Source: Streptomyces sp. NBC_00190
GTDB lineage: Bacteria > Actinomycetota > Actinomycetes > Streptomycetales > Streptomycetaceae
Assembly (NCBI RefSeq): GCF_036203305.1
Contig: NZ_CP108131.1
Span: forward strand, 1,488,001 to 1,552,000
Reading direction: 5' to 3'
Length of the DNA: 64,000 bases
Positions 44,508 through 52,990 of the stretch are shown here, in pieces. A program made the translations under genes and the position numbers. Position 1 is the stretch's first letter, and every line of letters starts with the position of its first letter. The notes under the pieces were generated by a model, which worked only from the letters and a program-made list of their open reading frames with translations, was not told the DNA's origin and searched no databases.

Positions 44508-46208
44508 ATGTCAGAGATCTTCCACAACGGCAGCGACCGGCTGCCCCGCCAGGTGGCCGACGCGTACGTCGACGACCTCATCACCCTCGACCCGATCACC
44601 GGTACGTACCTGGGTGTCGCCGCGAGTTCCGGCAAGCTCCCGGACTTCTCCCCGGCCGGCCGCGCGGCCGTCGCCGATCTCGCCCGCACCACCCTCGCCC
44701 GCCTCGACGCCGCGGAGCGGCTGCCCGGCGCCGACAGCGACCCCGAGCGCCGCTGCGCCCGCCTGCTGCGCGAACGCCTCACCGCCGAACTCGCGGTCCA
44801 CGAGGCCGACGAGGACCTGTGCGCGGTCAGCAACATCCACAGCCCCGCGCACTCCATCCGCGAGGTCTTCACCCTCACCCCCGCCGACACCGACGAGGAC
44901 TGGGCGGCGATCGCCGAGCGGCTGCGCGCCGTCCCGGCCGCCCTCGACGGTTACCGCGAGAGCCTGAGCCTCGGTCTGGACCGCGGCCTGTACGGCGGTC
45001 CGCGCGCCACCACCACCATGATCGGCCAGCTCGCCACCTGGGCCGGCCAGGACGCCGACGAACCCGCCTTCTTCACGGACTTCGCCTCCGGCGGCCCGGA
45101 CGCCCTGCGCGCCGAGCTGGACGAGGCGGCCGCGGCCGCGACCGGCGCCGTCGCCGAACTGCACGACTGGATGAGCACGGTGTACGCCCCGGCCGTCGCG
45201 GGCCGGCCGGACACCGTGGGCCGCGAGCGCTACGCCCGCTGGTCGCGGTACTTCAACGGCAGTGACCTGGACCTGGACGAGGCGTACGCCTACGGCTGGT
45301 CGGAGTACCACCGCCTGCTGGCCGAGATGAAGGCCGAGGCAGCCAAGATCCTGCCGGGCGCCGGGCCCTGGGAGGCGCTGAGGCACCTCGACGAGCACGG
45401 CACCCACATCGAGGGCGTGGACGAGGTCCAGGCCTGGCTGCAGGGCATCATGGACGAGGCCATCGAGAACCTCGACGGCACCCACTTCGAACTCGCCGAG
45501 CGGGTCCGCAAGGTGGAGTCCCGCATCGCCCCTCCGGGCGGCGCCGCGGCCCCGTACTACACCTCCCCTTCGGAGGACTTCTCCCGCCCGGGCCGCACCT
45601 GGCTGCCCACCATGGGCCAGACCCGTTTCCCCGTGTACGACCTGGTCTCCACCTGGTACCACGAGGGCGTTCCGGGCCACCACCTCCAGCTCGCTCAGTG
45701 GACGCACGTCGCGGACCAGCTCTCCCGCTACCAGGCCAGCGTCGGCCTCGTCAGCGCCAACGCCGAGGGCTGGGCGCTGTACGCGGAGCGGCTGATGGAC
45801 GAGCTCGGCTACCTCAAGGACGCCGAGCAGCGCCTGGGCTACCTGGACTGCCAGATGATGCGCGCCGCGCGGGTCATCGTGGACATCGGCATGCACCTGG
45901 GTCTGGAGATCCCGGCGGACTCGCCGTTCCACCCGGGCGAGACGTGGACGCCCGATCTCGCGCAGGAGTTCTTCGGCCTGCACAGCGGCCGGCCCGCGGA
46001 CTTCGTGGTGAGCGAGCTGACCCGCTACCTGTCGATGCCGGGACAGGCGATCGGGTACAAGCTGGGCGAGCGCGCCTGGCTGCTGGGCCGGGAGAACGCC
46101 CGGGCCGCGCACGGCGACTCCTTCGACCTGAAGGCCTGGCACATGGCGGCGCTGTCGCAGGGTTCGCTGGGGCTGGACGACCTGGTGGACGAGCTGTCGA
46201 GGCTCTGA
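44508..46208 (+). CDS. DUF885 family metallopeptidase-like protein
   Basis: 566 aa. ATG at 44508 (MSEIFHNGSDRLPRQVADAY) matches family starts; an ATG 30 nt upstream is possible. The helical fold holds a gluzincin-like site: WYHEGVPGHHLQLAQ (HExxxGHH) and, downstream, NAEGWALYAERLM, a Glu likely to complete the zinc site. DUF885 proteins are soluble peptidases or peptidase-like. No signal peptide, so cytoplasmic. Followed by a bidirectional terminator. Confidence 0.85.
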   Translation: MSEIFHNGSDRLPRQVADAYVDDLITLDPITGTYLGVAASSGKLPDFSPAGRAAVADLARTTLARLDAAERLPGADSDPERRCARLLRERLTAELAVHEADEDLCAVSNIHSPAHSIREVFTLTPADTDEDWAAIAERLRAVPAALDGYRESLSLGLDRGLYGGPRATTTMIGQLATWAGQDADEPAFFTDFASGGPDALRAELDEAAAAATGAVAELHDWMSTVYAPAVAGRPDTVGRERYARWSRYFNGSDLDLDEAYAYGWSEYHRLLAEMKAEAAKILPGAGPWEALRHLDEHGTHIEGVDEVQAWLQGIMDEAIENLDGTHFELAERVRKVESRIAPPGGAAAPYYTSPSEDFSRPGRTWLPTMGQTRFPVYDLVSTWYHEGVPGHHLQLAQWTHVADQLSRYQASVGLVSANAEGWALYAERLMDELGYLKDAEQRLGYLDCQMMRAARVIVDIGMHLGLEIPADSPFHPGETWTPDLAQEFFGLHSGRPADFVVSELTRYLSMPGQAIGYKLGERAWLLGRENARAAHGDSFDLKAWHMAALSQGSLGLDDLVDELSRL

Positions 46209-46215
46209 TCCAGGA

Positions 46216-46279
46216 CACGGAACGGGCCGCCCGCCGCCTGCCGCCGAGCGGCGGTCAGCGGGGAGCGGCCCGTTCCGTG
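46216..46279. terminator. Branched bidirectional terminator
   Basis: CACGGAACGGGCCGC (46216-46230) pairs with 46265-46279 over 15 bp. Its 34-nt loop contains a smaller CCGC/GCGG hairpin. It lies between the convergent DUF885 and rhodanese genes. Confidence 0.8.
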
Positions 46280-46296
46280 CTTCCGTCCGTCCACGG

Positions 46297-46824
46297 TCAG
46301 CAGCCGCAGTCGTCCGAGCCGGTGGGGGCGGTCAGCGGGTCGGCCTCGGCGCGCTGCTGGCTGCCCTGCCAGGTCTCGACCTCGAAACCCTCGCGGATCC
46401 AGTACTCGATGCCGCCGAGCATCTCCTTGACCTGGAAGCCGAGTTCGGCCAGGGCCAGCGCGGAGCGGGCCCCGCCGTTGCAGCCGGGACCCCAGCAGTA
46501 CGTCACCACGGGGATGTTCTTGTCGAGGAGCCGCTCGGCCTGCTCGGGGATGAGGGCGGTGGGCAGGTGGACGGCGCCGGGTACGTGGGCCTGGTCCCAG
46601 GAGGGCGTGGAGCGGGAGTCGATCAGCTGGAAGCCGAGTTCGGCGCCCTGCTCGCGGTGGGCCTTGAAGGCGGCGGCGACGTCCGACACGTCCGCGTGGA
46701 AGGCCAGGCTGGCCGCGAAGTAGGCGGCGGCCGCGGCCGGAGCGGCCGGCGGTACCCGCAGCACGGGGTTGGCGGAGGCGGGGGCGGGGGCGGTCACGGT
46801 CGCGGTGCTCCGGGTCGTCGTCAT
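46297..46824 (-). CDS. Rhodanese-like sulfurtransferase
   Basis: 175 aa. Thr/Ala/Pro-rich first 30 residues, then a rhodanese domain (about 50-155): LIDSRSTPSWDQAHVPGAVHLP, catalytic loop VTYCWGPGCNGGARSA with the active-site Cys in CWGPGC, and GIEYWIREGFEVETW. Ends SDDCGC, extra Cys that could relay sulfur. The substrate may be thiosulfate or a persulfide. Divergent from an Lrp regulator; TAGATT upstream suggests a leaderless mRNA. Confidence 0.88.
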   Translation of the reverse strand: MTTTRSTATVTAPAPASANPVLRVPPAAPAAAAAYFAASLAFHADVSDVAAAFKAHREQGAELGFQLIDSRSTPSWDQAHVPGAVHLPTALIPEQAERLLDKNIPVVTYCWGPGCNGGARSALALAELGFQVKEMLGGIEYWIREGFEVETWQGSQQRAEADPLTAPTGSDDCGC

Positions 46825-46831
46825 GGCCAAA

Positions 46832-46837
46832 AATCTA
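46832..46837 (-). promoter_or_regulatory. -10 box of leaderless rhodanese transcript
   Basis: TAGATT on the minus strand ends 7 nt before the ATG at 46824; no Shine-Dalgarno. Confidence 0.5.
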
Positions 46838-46866
46838 CGATCTGTTGATCATCTCCGGAAGTGGTT

Positions 46867-46898
46867 TTCCCCGGCCTTTCCCTTGCCCGACCGGGGAA
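46867..46898. promoter_or_regulatory. Inverted repeat in rhodanese/Lrp divergent region
   Basis: TTCCCCGG and CCGGGGAA, perfect 8-bp arms, 16-bp spacer, 21 bp before the Lrp ATG. Candidate auto-regulatory site or hairpin. Confidence 0.4.
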
Positions 46899-46918
46899 TC
46901 CCCTGTTAAACCTGCCAG

Positions 46919-47365
46919 ATGACCGACTATTCCCCTGACGCCACCGACTGGCGGATCCTCGAAGCCCTCCAGCGGGACGGCCGGGCCAGTTTCACCGAGC
47001 TCGCCCGCTCCGTGTCGATGTCCGCGAGCGCCGTCACCGAGCGCGTCCGACGCCTGGAGGAGACCGGCATCATCACCGGCTACACGGCGGTCGTGGACCC
47101 GGAGAAGCTCGGGAAGTCGATCCTCGCGCTGGTCCGGCTGCGCTATCCGCACGGCAACTACAAGCCGTTCCACGACTTCCTCGACGCGACTTCCGAGATC
47201 CTCGAAGCCCATCACGTCACCGGTGACGACTGCTTCGTGCTGAAGGTCGCCGCCCGCTCGATGGCGCACCTGGAGGAGATCACTGGCCGGATCGCGGGCC
47301 TCGGCCCGGTGACCACGAGCATCGTGTACTCGTCCCCGCTCCCCCGGCGGCCGCTCAGCCCGTGA
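46919..47365 (+). CDS. Lrp/AsnC-family regulator
   Basis: 148 aa. HTH with DWRILEALQRDGRASFTELA and MSASAVTERVRRLEETGIITGY, then an RAM/AsnC ligand-binding domain (VDPEKLGKSILALVRLRYP, AHHVTGDDCFVLKVAARSM). Divergent from the rhodanese gene, which it probably controls, with the signal perhaps cysteine or another amino acid (inference). No ribosome site near the ATG. The tail reads PLPRRPLSP. Confidence 0.93.
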   Translation: MTDYSPDATDWRILEALQRDGRASFTELARSVSMSASAVTERVRRLEETGIITGYTAVVDPEKLGKSILALVRLRYPHGNYKPFHDFLDATSEILEAHHVTGDDCFVLKVAARSMAHLEEITGRIAGLGPVTTSIVYSSPLPRRPLSP

Positions 47366-47366
47366 T

Positions 47367-47405
47367 CTCGGTCCGTGGCCTCAGTCCGTGACCTCAGTCC
47401 GTGAG
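47367..47405. repeat. Three 13-bp tandem copies spanning the sbcC stop
   Basis: CTCGGTCCGTGGC, CTCAGTCCGTGAC and CTCAGTCCGTGAG at 47367, 47380 and 47393. The last holds the sbcC stop (TCA, 47394-47396). Confidence 0.8.
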
Positions 47406-50405
47406 CGCCGCCGTGCGGTGGCGCACCACCGACCCCCCGCGCTTCTTGACGATCTCCAACTGGGCCTGCACCCGGGTCCGCAGGTCGGCGACGTGGCTGA
47501 CGATGCCGACGCTGCGGTCCCGCTCGCGCAGCGAGTCCAGTACGTCGAGCACCTCGTCCAGCGCCTGGTCGTCGAGGCTGCCGAAGCCCTCGTCGATGAA
47601 GAGGGTGTCCAGCCGCATGCCGCCCGCCTCGTCGGTGACCACGTCGGCCAGGCCCAGCGCCAGCGCGAGCGAGGCGAAGAAGGTCTCGCCGCCCGACAGG
47701 GTCGCGGTGTCGCGCTCGCTGCCGGTCCAGGCGTCGACGACGTGCAGCCCGAGACCGGAACGGCCTCGTCCGCTCACCCGCGCGTCGGAGTGGACCAGGG
47801 TGTAGCGGCCGCCGGACATGCGCAGCAGCCGTACCGTCGCGGCGGCGGCGACCTGTTCCAGGCGGGCGGCCAGCACGTACGCCTCCAGCCGCATCTTGCG
47901 CTCGTTGTCGGCGGAGGTGCCCGCCGTGAGTCCGGCCAGCCGTGCCACCCGGTCGTAGGCATCGCGCAGCGGGCCCAGGGCGCGCAGTTCCTGCTCGGCC
48001 TGCCGGGAGAGCCGGTCGAGCTCGGCGCACCGGACGCGGGCCGCGTCGACGGCGGATCCGGCGGTACGAAGCTTCGCCGCGGCCTGGGCCGCATACGCCT
48101 CGGCCTCCTCCGGCGCGGCCGGGGGCAGGGCTGCCGCCGCGGCCGTGTCCGCCTCGCCGAGGCGGTCCGCCAGCATGGCCTCCTCCGCCTGCCAGGCGTC
48201 CGTCCGGCGCTGGAGCGCGGTGCGTTCGTACTCCGGGAGCACCGCGTCGGCAGCGGCCCCGATGGTGTCGAAGCCGGCTTTGAAGGCAGCGTCGGCGAGC
48301 TGGTCGTCGGCCTCCTTCAGCCGGGCGGCGGTGGTCTCGGCCCGGCGCAGCGAGGCGGCGGCGGCCGAGACCATGCGGACCCGGTCCTCCAGGGTCCGGG
48401 CGCGGGCCGCGACGGTGGGCGCGTCGCCCCGTACGGCTGCGAGCTCCGCCTCCAGCGAGGCCTGTTCCCGGTCCAGGGCCTCGCGGCGCGAGACCCTGGC
48501 CGCGGCGCGCTCGGCGGCGGCGAGCCGGTCCGCACTGCGCGCCGCGTGCTCCCGCTCGGCGCGGGCGAGCTGCTCACGGGCCGCGTGCAGTCCGGCGGCC
48601 GCGGCGTGGGCGGCGGCGTGCCGGGAGCTCAGGTCCGAGGTCAGGGCGAGGAGTTCGCCGGTGGTGGCGTCCCCCGCGGCGGCCGCGGCCTCCGCGCGGG
48701 CCTCCTCCACGGCGGCGAGCCGGCGTTCGACGGCGGCCCGGGCCTCCTCGGCCCGCTCGAAGAGGCCGTGGGCGGCGTCCTCGGCGGCGCGGTCCACATG
48801 GCCGGGCGCCGGGCGGGCCGGGGCGGGGTGCTCCGCCGATCCGCACACGGTGCAGGCCTCCCCCGCCACCAGCGCCTCGGCGAGTTCGGCGGCGATCCCG
48901 CGCAGCCGGGCCTCCTTGAGCTCCAGCCAGCGCTCCCGGGCGGCCGTCGACTCCTCGCGTACGGACAGCAGTTCGCCCGCGGCGCGCTCCACGGCGGCAG
49001 CCAGCTCGTCGCGCCGGCGGGCGGCGTTCAGATGCATCCGGGCGGGTTCCAGCTTGCCGGCGAGCTGCTCGGCAAGGGTCGCGGCCTGCTGGGCGGCGTC
49101 CGCGCGCTCGTGCAGGGCGGCCCGGGTGGCCTCCCAGCGCGCCAGCCACTCGGCGGACTCCTGGTGCTGGTCCTCGGCGGCCCGGGCCTCGCGCTCGAGG
49201 TCGGCCCGCTCGCGGCCGATCTCGGCGCTGCGCTGCTCGGCCCGGCGGGCGGCGCCCAGTGCGCCGAGGTCCTCGCGCAGCCGCTGCTCGACGGCGGCCA
49301 GCTGATCGGTGCCCGCCTCCCGCAGCTGCGGCGGGAGGTCGGCCCGGGCGGCGCTCTCGGCGTGCGCGGCGGCCAGGTGCGCGGCGTTCGCCGCGCCGCG
49401 CAGTTCCAGGGCGGGAGCGACCAGAGCGCCCCGCCGGGCCCGGTCCAGGAGCGCGCGCACCCGCTCCCGGTCGGGCTCCGCCCCGGCGAGCAGGGCCGCC
49501 CGGCGGGCGGTCTCCGCGTGCCGGCGCTGGAGCCGGTCGAGTTCCCGCGCCTCCTCGGCGGCGCGGCGGGCGGCCGCGTGCCGGCCCTCGACGGCGGCCA
49601 GCGCGTACTCGGCGACGCCCAGCCGCTCCCGCGCCGAGCAGCGGGCGACGGCGGCCCAGGCGCGGATCGCCCCGGAGAGCCCCGGGTCCCCGGGCTGGTG
49701 CCGGGGCAGCGGCCAGGCCCGCAGGTCGGCGCTGTCACCGGCGGCCTGGGCGAGCCGCTGCGCGGTGTGGAGCACCCTCTCGTCCCCGGCGCGCACCTTG
49801 GCCTCGGCGGCCCGGCGGCGTTCGCCGAGCAGGGCCTCGACGGCGGCGAAACGGCGGGTGTCGAAGAGCCGGCCGAGCAGCCGGCCGCGGGCCGCCTCGT
49901 CGGCGCGCAGGAACTTCGCGAACTCCCCCTGCGGCAACAGCACCACCTGGCAGAACTGCTCGCGGCTCATGCCGAGCAGCTGCTCGATCTCCTCGCCGAT
50001 CTCCTGGTGGGAGCGGCTGAGCGATTGCCAGCCCTCGCCGGTGTACTCGCGCAGCCAGCTCTGTGCCTTGTCCTTGGTGGTGCCGGTGCCGCGCTTCTTG
50101 GGCCGGTCCTGTTCGGGACGCCGGGTGATCTCCAGGCGGCGGCCGCCCGCGGTGAGTTCGAGGGTGACCTCGGTCGGGGTCCCGGCGTCCGCGTGATCGC
50201 TGCGCAGGCTGGTGCCGGGGGCCTGGCGGGGGCCGGGCACGGACCCGTAGAGGGCGTAGCAGACGGCGTCGAGGACGGAGGTCTTGCCCGCGCCGGTGGG
50301 TCCGTGGAGCAGGAAGATCCCGGCGCCGGACAGCGCGTCGAAGTCGATCTCCTGAGGCTCGGCGAAGGGGCCGAAGGCGGTGACGCCGAGCCGGTGCAGC
50401 CTCAT
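47394..50405 (-). CDS. sbcC: SbcC exonuclease ATPase subunit (SMC-like)
   Basis: 1003 aa. ATG overlaps the sbcD stop (ATGA). Walker A GPTGAGKTS near residues 35-43, long Ala/Glu/Arg coiled coils with a central CTVC zinc hook (EACTVCGSAEHP), then signature TLSGGETFFASLALALGLAD and Walker B DTLFIDEGFGSLD. With SbcD it forms an Mre11/Rad50-type nuclease that opens hairpins and end-blocked breaks. Coding is extremely Ala-rich (long GCN runs). Its 3' end carries a 13-bp triplication. Confidence 0.95.
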   Translation of the reverse strand: MRLHRLGVTAFGPFAEPQEIDFDALSGAGIFLLHGPTGAGKTSVLDAVCYALYGSVPGPRQAPGTSLRSDHADAGTPTEVTLELTAGGRRLEITRRPEQDRPKKRGTGTTKDKAQSWLREYTGEGWQSLSRSHQEIGEEIEQLLGMSREQFCQVVLLPQGEFAKFLRADEAARGRLLGRLFDTRRFAAVEALLGERRRAAEAKVRAGDERVLHTAQRLAQAAGDSADLRAWPLPRHQPGDPGLSGAIRAWAAVARCSARERLGVAEYALAAVEGRHAAARRAAEEARELDRLQRRHAETARRAALLAGAEPDRERVRALLDRARRGALVAPALELRGAANAAHLAAAHAESAARADLPPQLREAGTDQLAAVEQRLREDLGALGAARRAEQRSAEIGRERADLEREARAAEDQHQESAEWLARWEATRAALHERADAAQQAATLAEQLAGKLEPARMHLNAARRRDELAAAVERAAGELLSVREESTAARERWLELKEARLRGIAAELAEALVAGEACTVCGSAEHPAPARPAPGHVDRAAEDAAHGLFERAEEARAAVERRLAAVEEARAEAAAAAGDATTGELLALTSDLSSRHAAAHAAAAGLHAAREQLARAEREHAARSADRLAAAERAAARVSRREALDREQASLEAELAAVRGDAPTVAARARTLEDRVRMVSAAAASLRRAETTAARLKEADDQLADAAFKAGFDTIGAAADAVLPEYERTALQRRTDAWQAEEAMLADRLGEADTAAAAALPPAAPEEAEAYAAQAAAKLRTAGSAVDAARVRCAELDRLSRQAEQELRALGPLRDAYDRVARLAGLTAGTSADNERKMRLEAYVLAARLEQVAAAATVRLLRMSGGRYTLVHSDARVSGRGRSGLGLHVVDAWTGSERDTATLSGGETFFASLALALGLADVVTDEAGGMRLDTLFIDEGFGSLDDQALDEVLDVLDSLRERDRSVGIVSHVADLRTRVQAQLEIVKKRGGSVVRHRTAALTD

Positions 50406-51571
50406 CGGTGGGTCTCCTGACGGCTGTCGTCGGCCCGTACGTCGTCGAAGGCGCTCCGCAGGACGGCGCGCTCGGCCTCGTCCGCGTGGCCGCCGCCGCG
50501 CACGTGGGACACGAAGTCCTCGGCGATCTCCTGGTCGCTGCGGCCCTTGAGCCGCTGGGCGTAGGAGGCGCCGGTCTCCTCCTCGCGGCCCTCGGGGTCG
50601 AAGGCGAGGCTGAGGGTGTGCGGGAAGCGGGCGGCGAGCTTGGCCATGGGGTCCTCGGGGCGGACCGGGTCGGTGAGCGTGGCCTCGACCCAGGCGTCCT
50701 CGTACGCGGCGTACGCCGGGTCCGCGACCAGGTCGTCGAGGGTGCCGCGCAGCCGGGCGAGGGGCCGCGGCACGGGGGTGCCGACGCGCTCGGCGCCGGT
50801 GATCTCCCCTTCGGCGCCCAGCTCGATCAGCCACATGCTCTTGTGGTGGTCGGCCTCGGAGAAGGAGTAGGCGAGCGGGGAACCGGAGTACCGGACCCGT
50901 TCGTTGATCGTCTGACAGCCGTGGAGGTGGCCGAGTGCGGCGTAGTCCACCCCGTCGAAGACGGAGGCGGGAACGGCCTCGACCCCGCCGACGGTGATGT
51001 CGCGTTCGCTGTCGCTGGCCTGCCCGCCGGTGACGAAGGCGTGGGCGAGGACGATGGAGCGGGTGCCGGGCGCGCGGGCGGCGAGGTCGGCCCGGATCCG
51101 GTCCATGGCCGCGCCGAGCACCGCCTCGTGGCTCACCTTCTCGGCGCTGAACTCGTCCTTGACCAGGGCCGGTTCCAGGTAGGGCAGCCCGTACAGCGCC
51201 ACCTCGCCGTGTACGTCGGCCAGGACCACCGGGTCGGCGCAGCCGGCCGGGTCGGTCCTGAGGTGGATCCCAGCCCGGTCGATCAGGCCGGCCCCGACCC
51301 CGAGCCGGCGAGCGGAGTCGTGGTTGCCGGAGATCATCACGGTGGGCACGCCGAGCTCGGCGAGCCGGTGCAGGGCCTGGTCGTACAGCTCGACGGCAGG
51401 CAGCGGGGGCACGGCCCGGTCGTAGATGTCCCCGGCGACGAGGACGGCGTCGACCTCGCGCTCGCGGACGGTCTCGACGAGGTGGTCGACGAAGACGGAC
51501 TGGGCTCCGAGCAGGTTCACGCGGTGGAAGGACCGGCCGAGGTGCCAGTCGGAGGTGTGCAGGAACTTCAC
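50402..51571 (-). CDS. sbcD: SbcD exonuclease (Mre11-type)
   Basis: 389 aa. GTG at 51571 chosen: VKFLHTSDWHLGRSFHRVNL is the family start; longer readings (to 51700) add an Arg/Gly-rich head. Metallophosphoesterase motifs: SDWHLG, VAGDIYDRA, ISGNHDS, VLAHAFVTGG, LGHLHGCQ. Mn-dependent nuclease partner of SbcC. Confidence 0.95.
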   Translation of the reverse strand: MKFLHTSDWHLGRSFHRVNLLGAQSVFVDHLVETVREREVDAVLVAGDIYDRAVPPLPAVELYDQALHRLAELGVPTVMISGNHDSARRLGVGAGLIDRAGIHLRTDPAGCADPVVLADVHGEVALYGLPYLEPALVKDEFSAEKVSHEAVLGAAMDRIRADLAARAPGTRSIVLAHAFVTGGQASDSERDITVGGVEAVPASVFDGVDYAALGHLHGCQTINERVRYSGSPLAYSFSEADHHKSMWLIELGAEGEITGAERVGTPVPRPLARLRGTLDDLVADPAYAAYEDAWVEATLTDPVRPEDPMAKLAARFPHTLSLAFDPEGREEETGASYAQRLKGRSDQEIAEDFVSHVRGGGHADEAERAVLRSAFDDVRADDSRQETHR

Positions 51572-51741
51572 TCGACCGCTCCGACCCGCACGCTTGATCT
51601 CCTCCGTGGCTCCGCACCGACCCTCCAGGCTAACCCGTCTCCCACGGGGAGTACTGCCGTCCCGTGGTTCCCGGCCGGCCCGCCGGGCCCCGTGCGTCAC
51701 AGGATCCTGGCGCCCGTGCGAAACCTCCGTGCCCGTCCGGC

Positions 51742-52371
51742 TCAGGCTTCGCCGTAGGCCTCGCCGCCGAGCTCGAAGCCCGCGGTCCCCGCGCTGATGT
51801 CGGCGAGCCAGGCGCGGAAGGCCGGGGCGTCCGCCTCGGGGAGCCCGATCTCGATCGAGACGGCCTCCCCGTAGCGCACGTCCAGTACCAGGCGGCCGGT
51901 GGAACGCAGGTCGTTCTGCATCTTGCCGGCGCGCTGGTGGTCGACGGTGACGGTGGCCAGCCGGTACCGGCGCCGGGTGACGGTGCCGAGCTCGTCGAGG
52001 GCCTCGCCGACGACTCCCCCGTAGGCCCGGATCAGCCCGCCGGCGCCGAGTTTCACCCCGCCGTAGTAGCGGGTGACGACGGCGACGGCGTACCGGATGT
52101 CCCGGCGCATGAGCATCTGCAGCATGGGCACCCCGGCGGTGCCGCCGGGCTCGCCGTCGTCGCTGGCCTTCTGGACGGAGGCGTCGGCTCCGATGACGTA
52201 CGCGAAGCAGTTGTGCGTGGCGGTCGGGTGTTCCTTGCGGATCCGTGCGACGAACTCCTGCGCCTCCTGCTCGGTCGCGGCGGGCGCGAGCGAGCAGAGG
52301 AAGCGCGAGCGGTTGATCTCGGATTCGTGCACACCCTCGCGGGACACCGTCACGTACTGGTCTGCCTTCAC
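51742..52371 (-). CDS. YigZ / IMPACT-family protein
   Basis: 209 aa from GTG. N-terminal Impact domain: SEINRSRFLCSLAPAATEQE, THNCFAYVIG, SDDGEPGGTAGVPMLQML and VTRYYGGVKLGAGGLIRAYG. C-terminal DUF1949-like domain. Eukaryotic IMPACT regulates translation; bacterial function is unsettled. TAGGGT ends 6 nt before the GTG. Confidence 0.93.
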   Translation of the reverse strand: MKADQYVTVSREGVHESEINRSRFLCSLAPAATEQEAQEFVARIRKEHPTATHNCFAYVIGADASVQKASDDGEPGGTAGVPMLQMLMRRDIRYAVAVVTRYYGGVKLGAGGLIRAYGGVVGEALDELGTVTRRRYRLATVTVDHQRAGKMQNDLRSTGRLVLDVRYGEAVSIEIGLPEADAPAFRAWLADISAGTAGFELGGEAYGEA

Positions 52372-52377
52372 CGCTCC

Positions 52378-52383
52378 ACCCTA
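52378..52383 (-). promoter_or_regulatory. -10 box of leaderless yigZ-like transcript
   Basis: TAGGGT on the minus strand ends 6 nt before the GTG at 52371. A GGTGGAG also overlaps and could act as a ribosome site, so this is less certain. Confidence 0.4.
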
Positions 52384-52469
52384 AGGGGAATCGGACAGGT
52401 GTCCTCGTCGTTGATCCGTCAGCGGCACGACGCCGAAGAGCGGTTCCAGAGCAGCAGGAGGCGGCACAC

Positions 52470-52892
52470 GTGTACGGCGATCAGGCGACCATCCGCAAGA
52501 TCCTCACCGAACTGGGCGACACCTGGGCCGTGGTGGGCCTCTCGAACAACCAGGACCGGGCGGCCTACGGGGTGGCCCGGGTCCTCCAGCGGTTCGGCAA
52601 GCGCGTGATCCCCGTACATCCCAAGGCGGAGACGGTGCACGGCGAGGCCGGGTACCCCTCGCTGGAGGCGATCCCCTTCAAGGTGGACGTGGTGGACGTC
52701 TTCGTGAACAGCGCGCTGGCGGGGCCGGTCGCGGACCAGGCGGCGGCCGTCGGCGCCGAGGCCGTCTGGTTCCAGCTCGGCGTGGTCGACGAGGCCGCCT
52801 TCGACCGCACCCGCGAGGCCGGGCTGGCCATGGTGATGGACCGCTGCCCGGCGATCGAGATCCCCGCGCTCCAGCCCCTGCCGTCGAAGTAG
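52470..52892 (+). CDS. CoA-binding domain protein
   Basis: 140 aa from GTG, AGGAGG 8 nt upstream. Rossmann CoA-binding fold like the N-terminal part of succinyl-CoA synthetase alpha: WAVVGLSNNQDRAAYGVARV, GKRVIPVHPKAETVHGE, VDVVDVFVNSALAGPVADQA, WFQLGVVDEAAF, and MDRCPAIEIP, whose Cys is usual in the small stand-alone family. Role unclear, perhaps binding CoA or protecting thiols. Confidence 0.88.
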   Translation: MYGDQATIRKILTELGDTWAVVGLSNNQDRAAYGVARVLQRFGKRVIPVHPKAETVHGEAGYPSLEAIPFKVDVVDVFVNSALAGPVADQAAAVGAEAVWFQLGVVDEAAFDRTREAGLAMVMDRCPAIEIPALQPLPSK

Positions 52893-52990
52893 CGCCTGGC
52901 CCGCGACGGCCGGTTTGACCTCGGTGGGGGTGCTGGGGTTCTTTTGTCCGCACCCCCGCCCTTCACCGCACCGTACTGCGAGGCCTGCCC

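Noticed and set aside
47388..50420. Plus-strand open frame of about 1010 codons opposite sbcC
   Set aside because: sbcC has Walker A, zinc hook, signature and Walker B; the reverse reading is repetitive Gly/Leu/Arg sequence.
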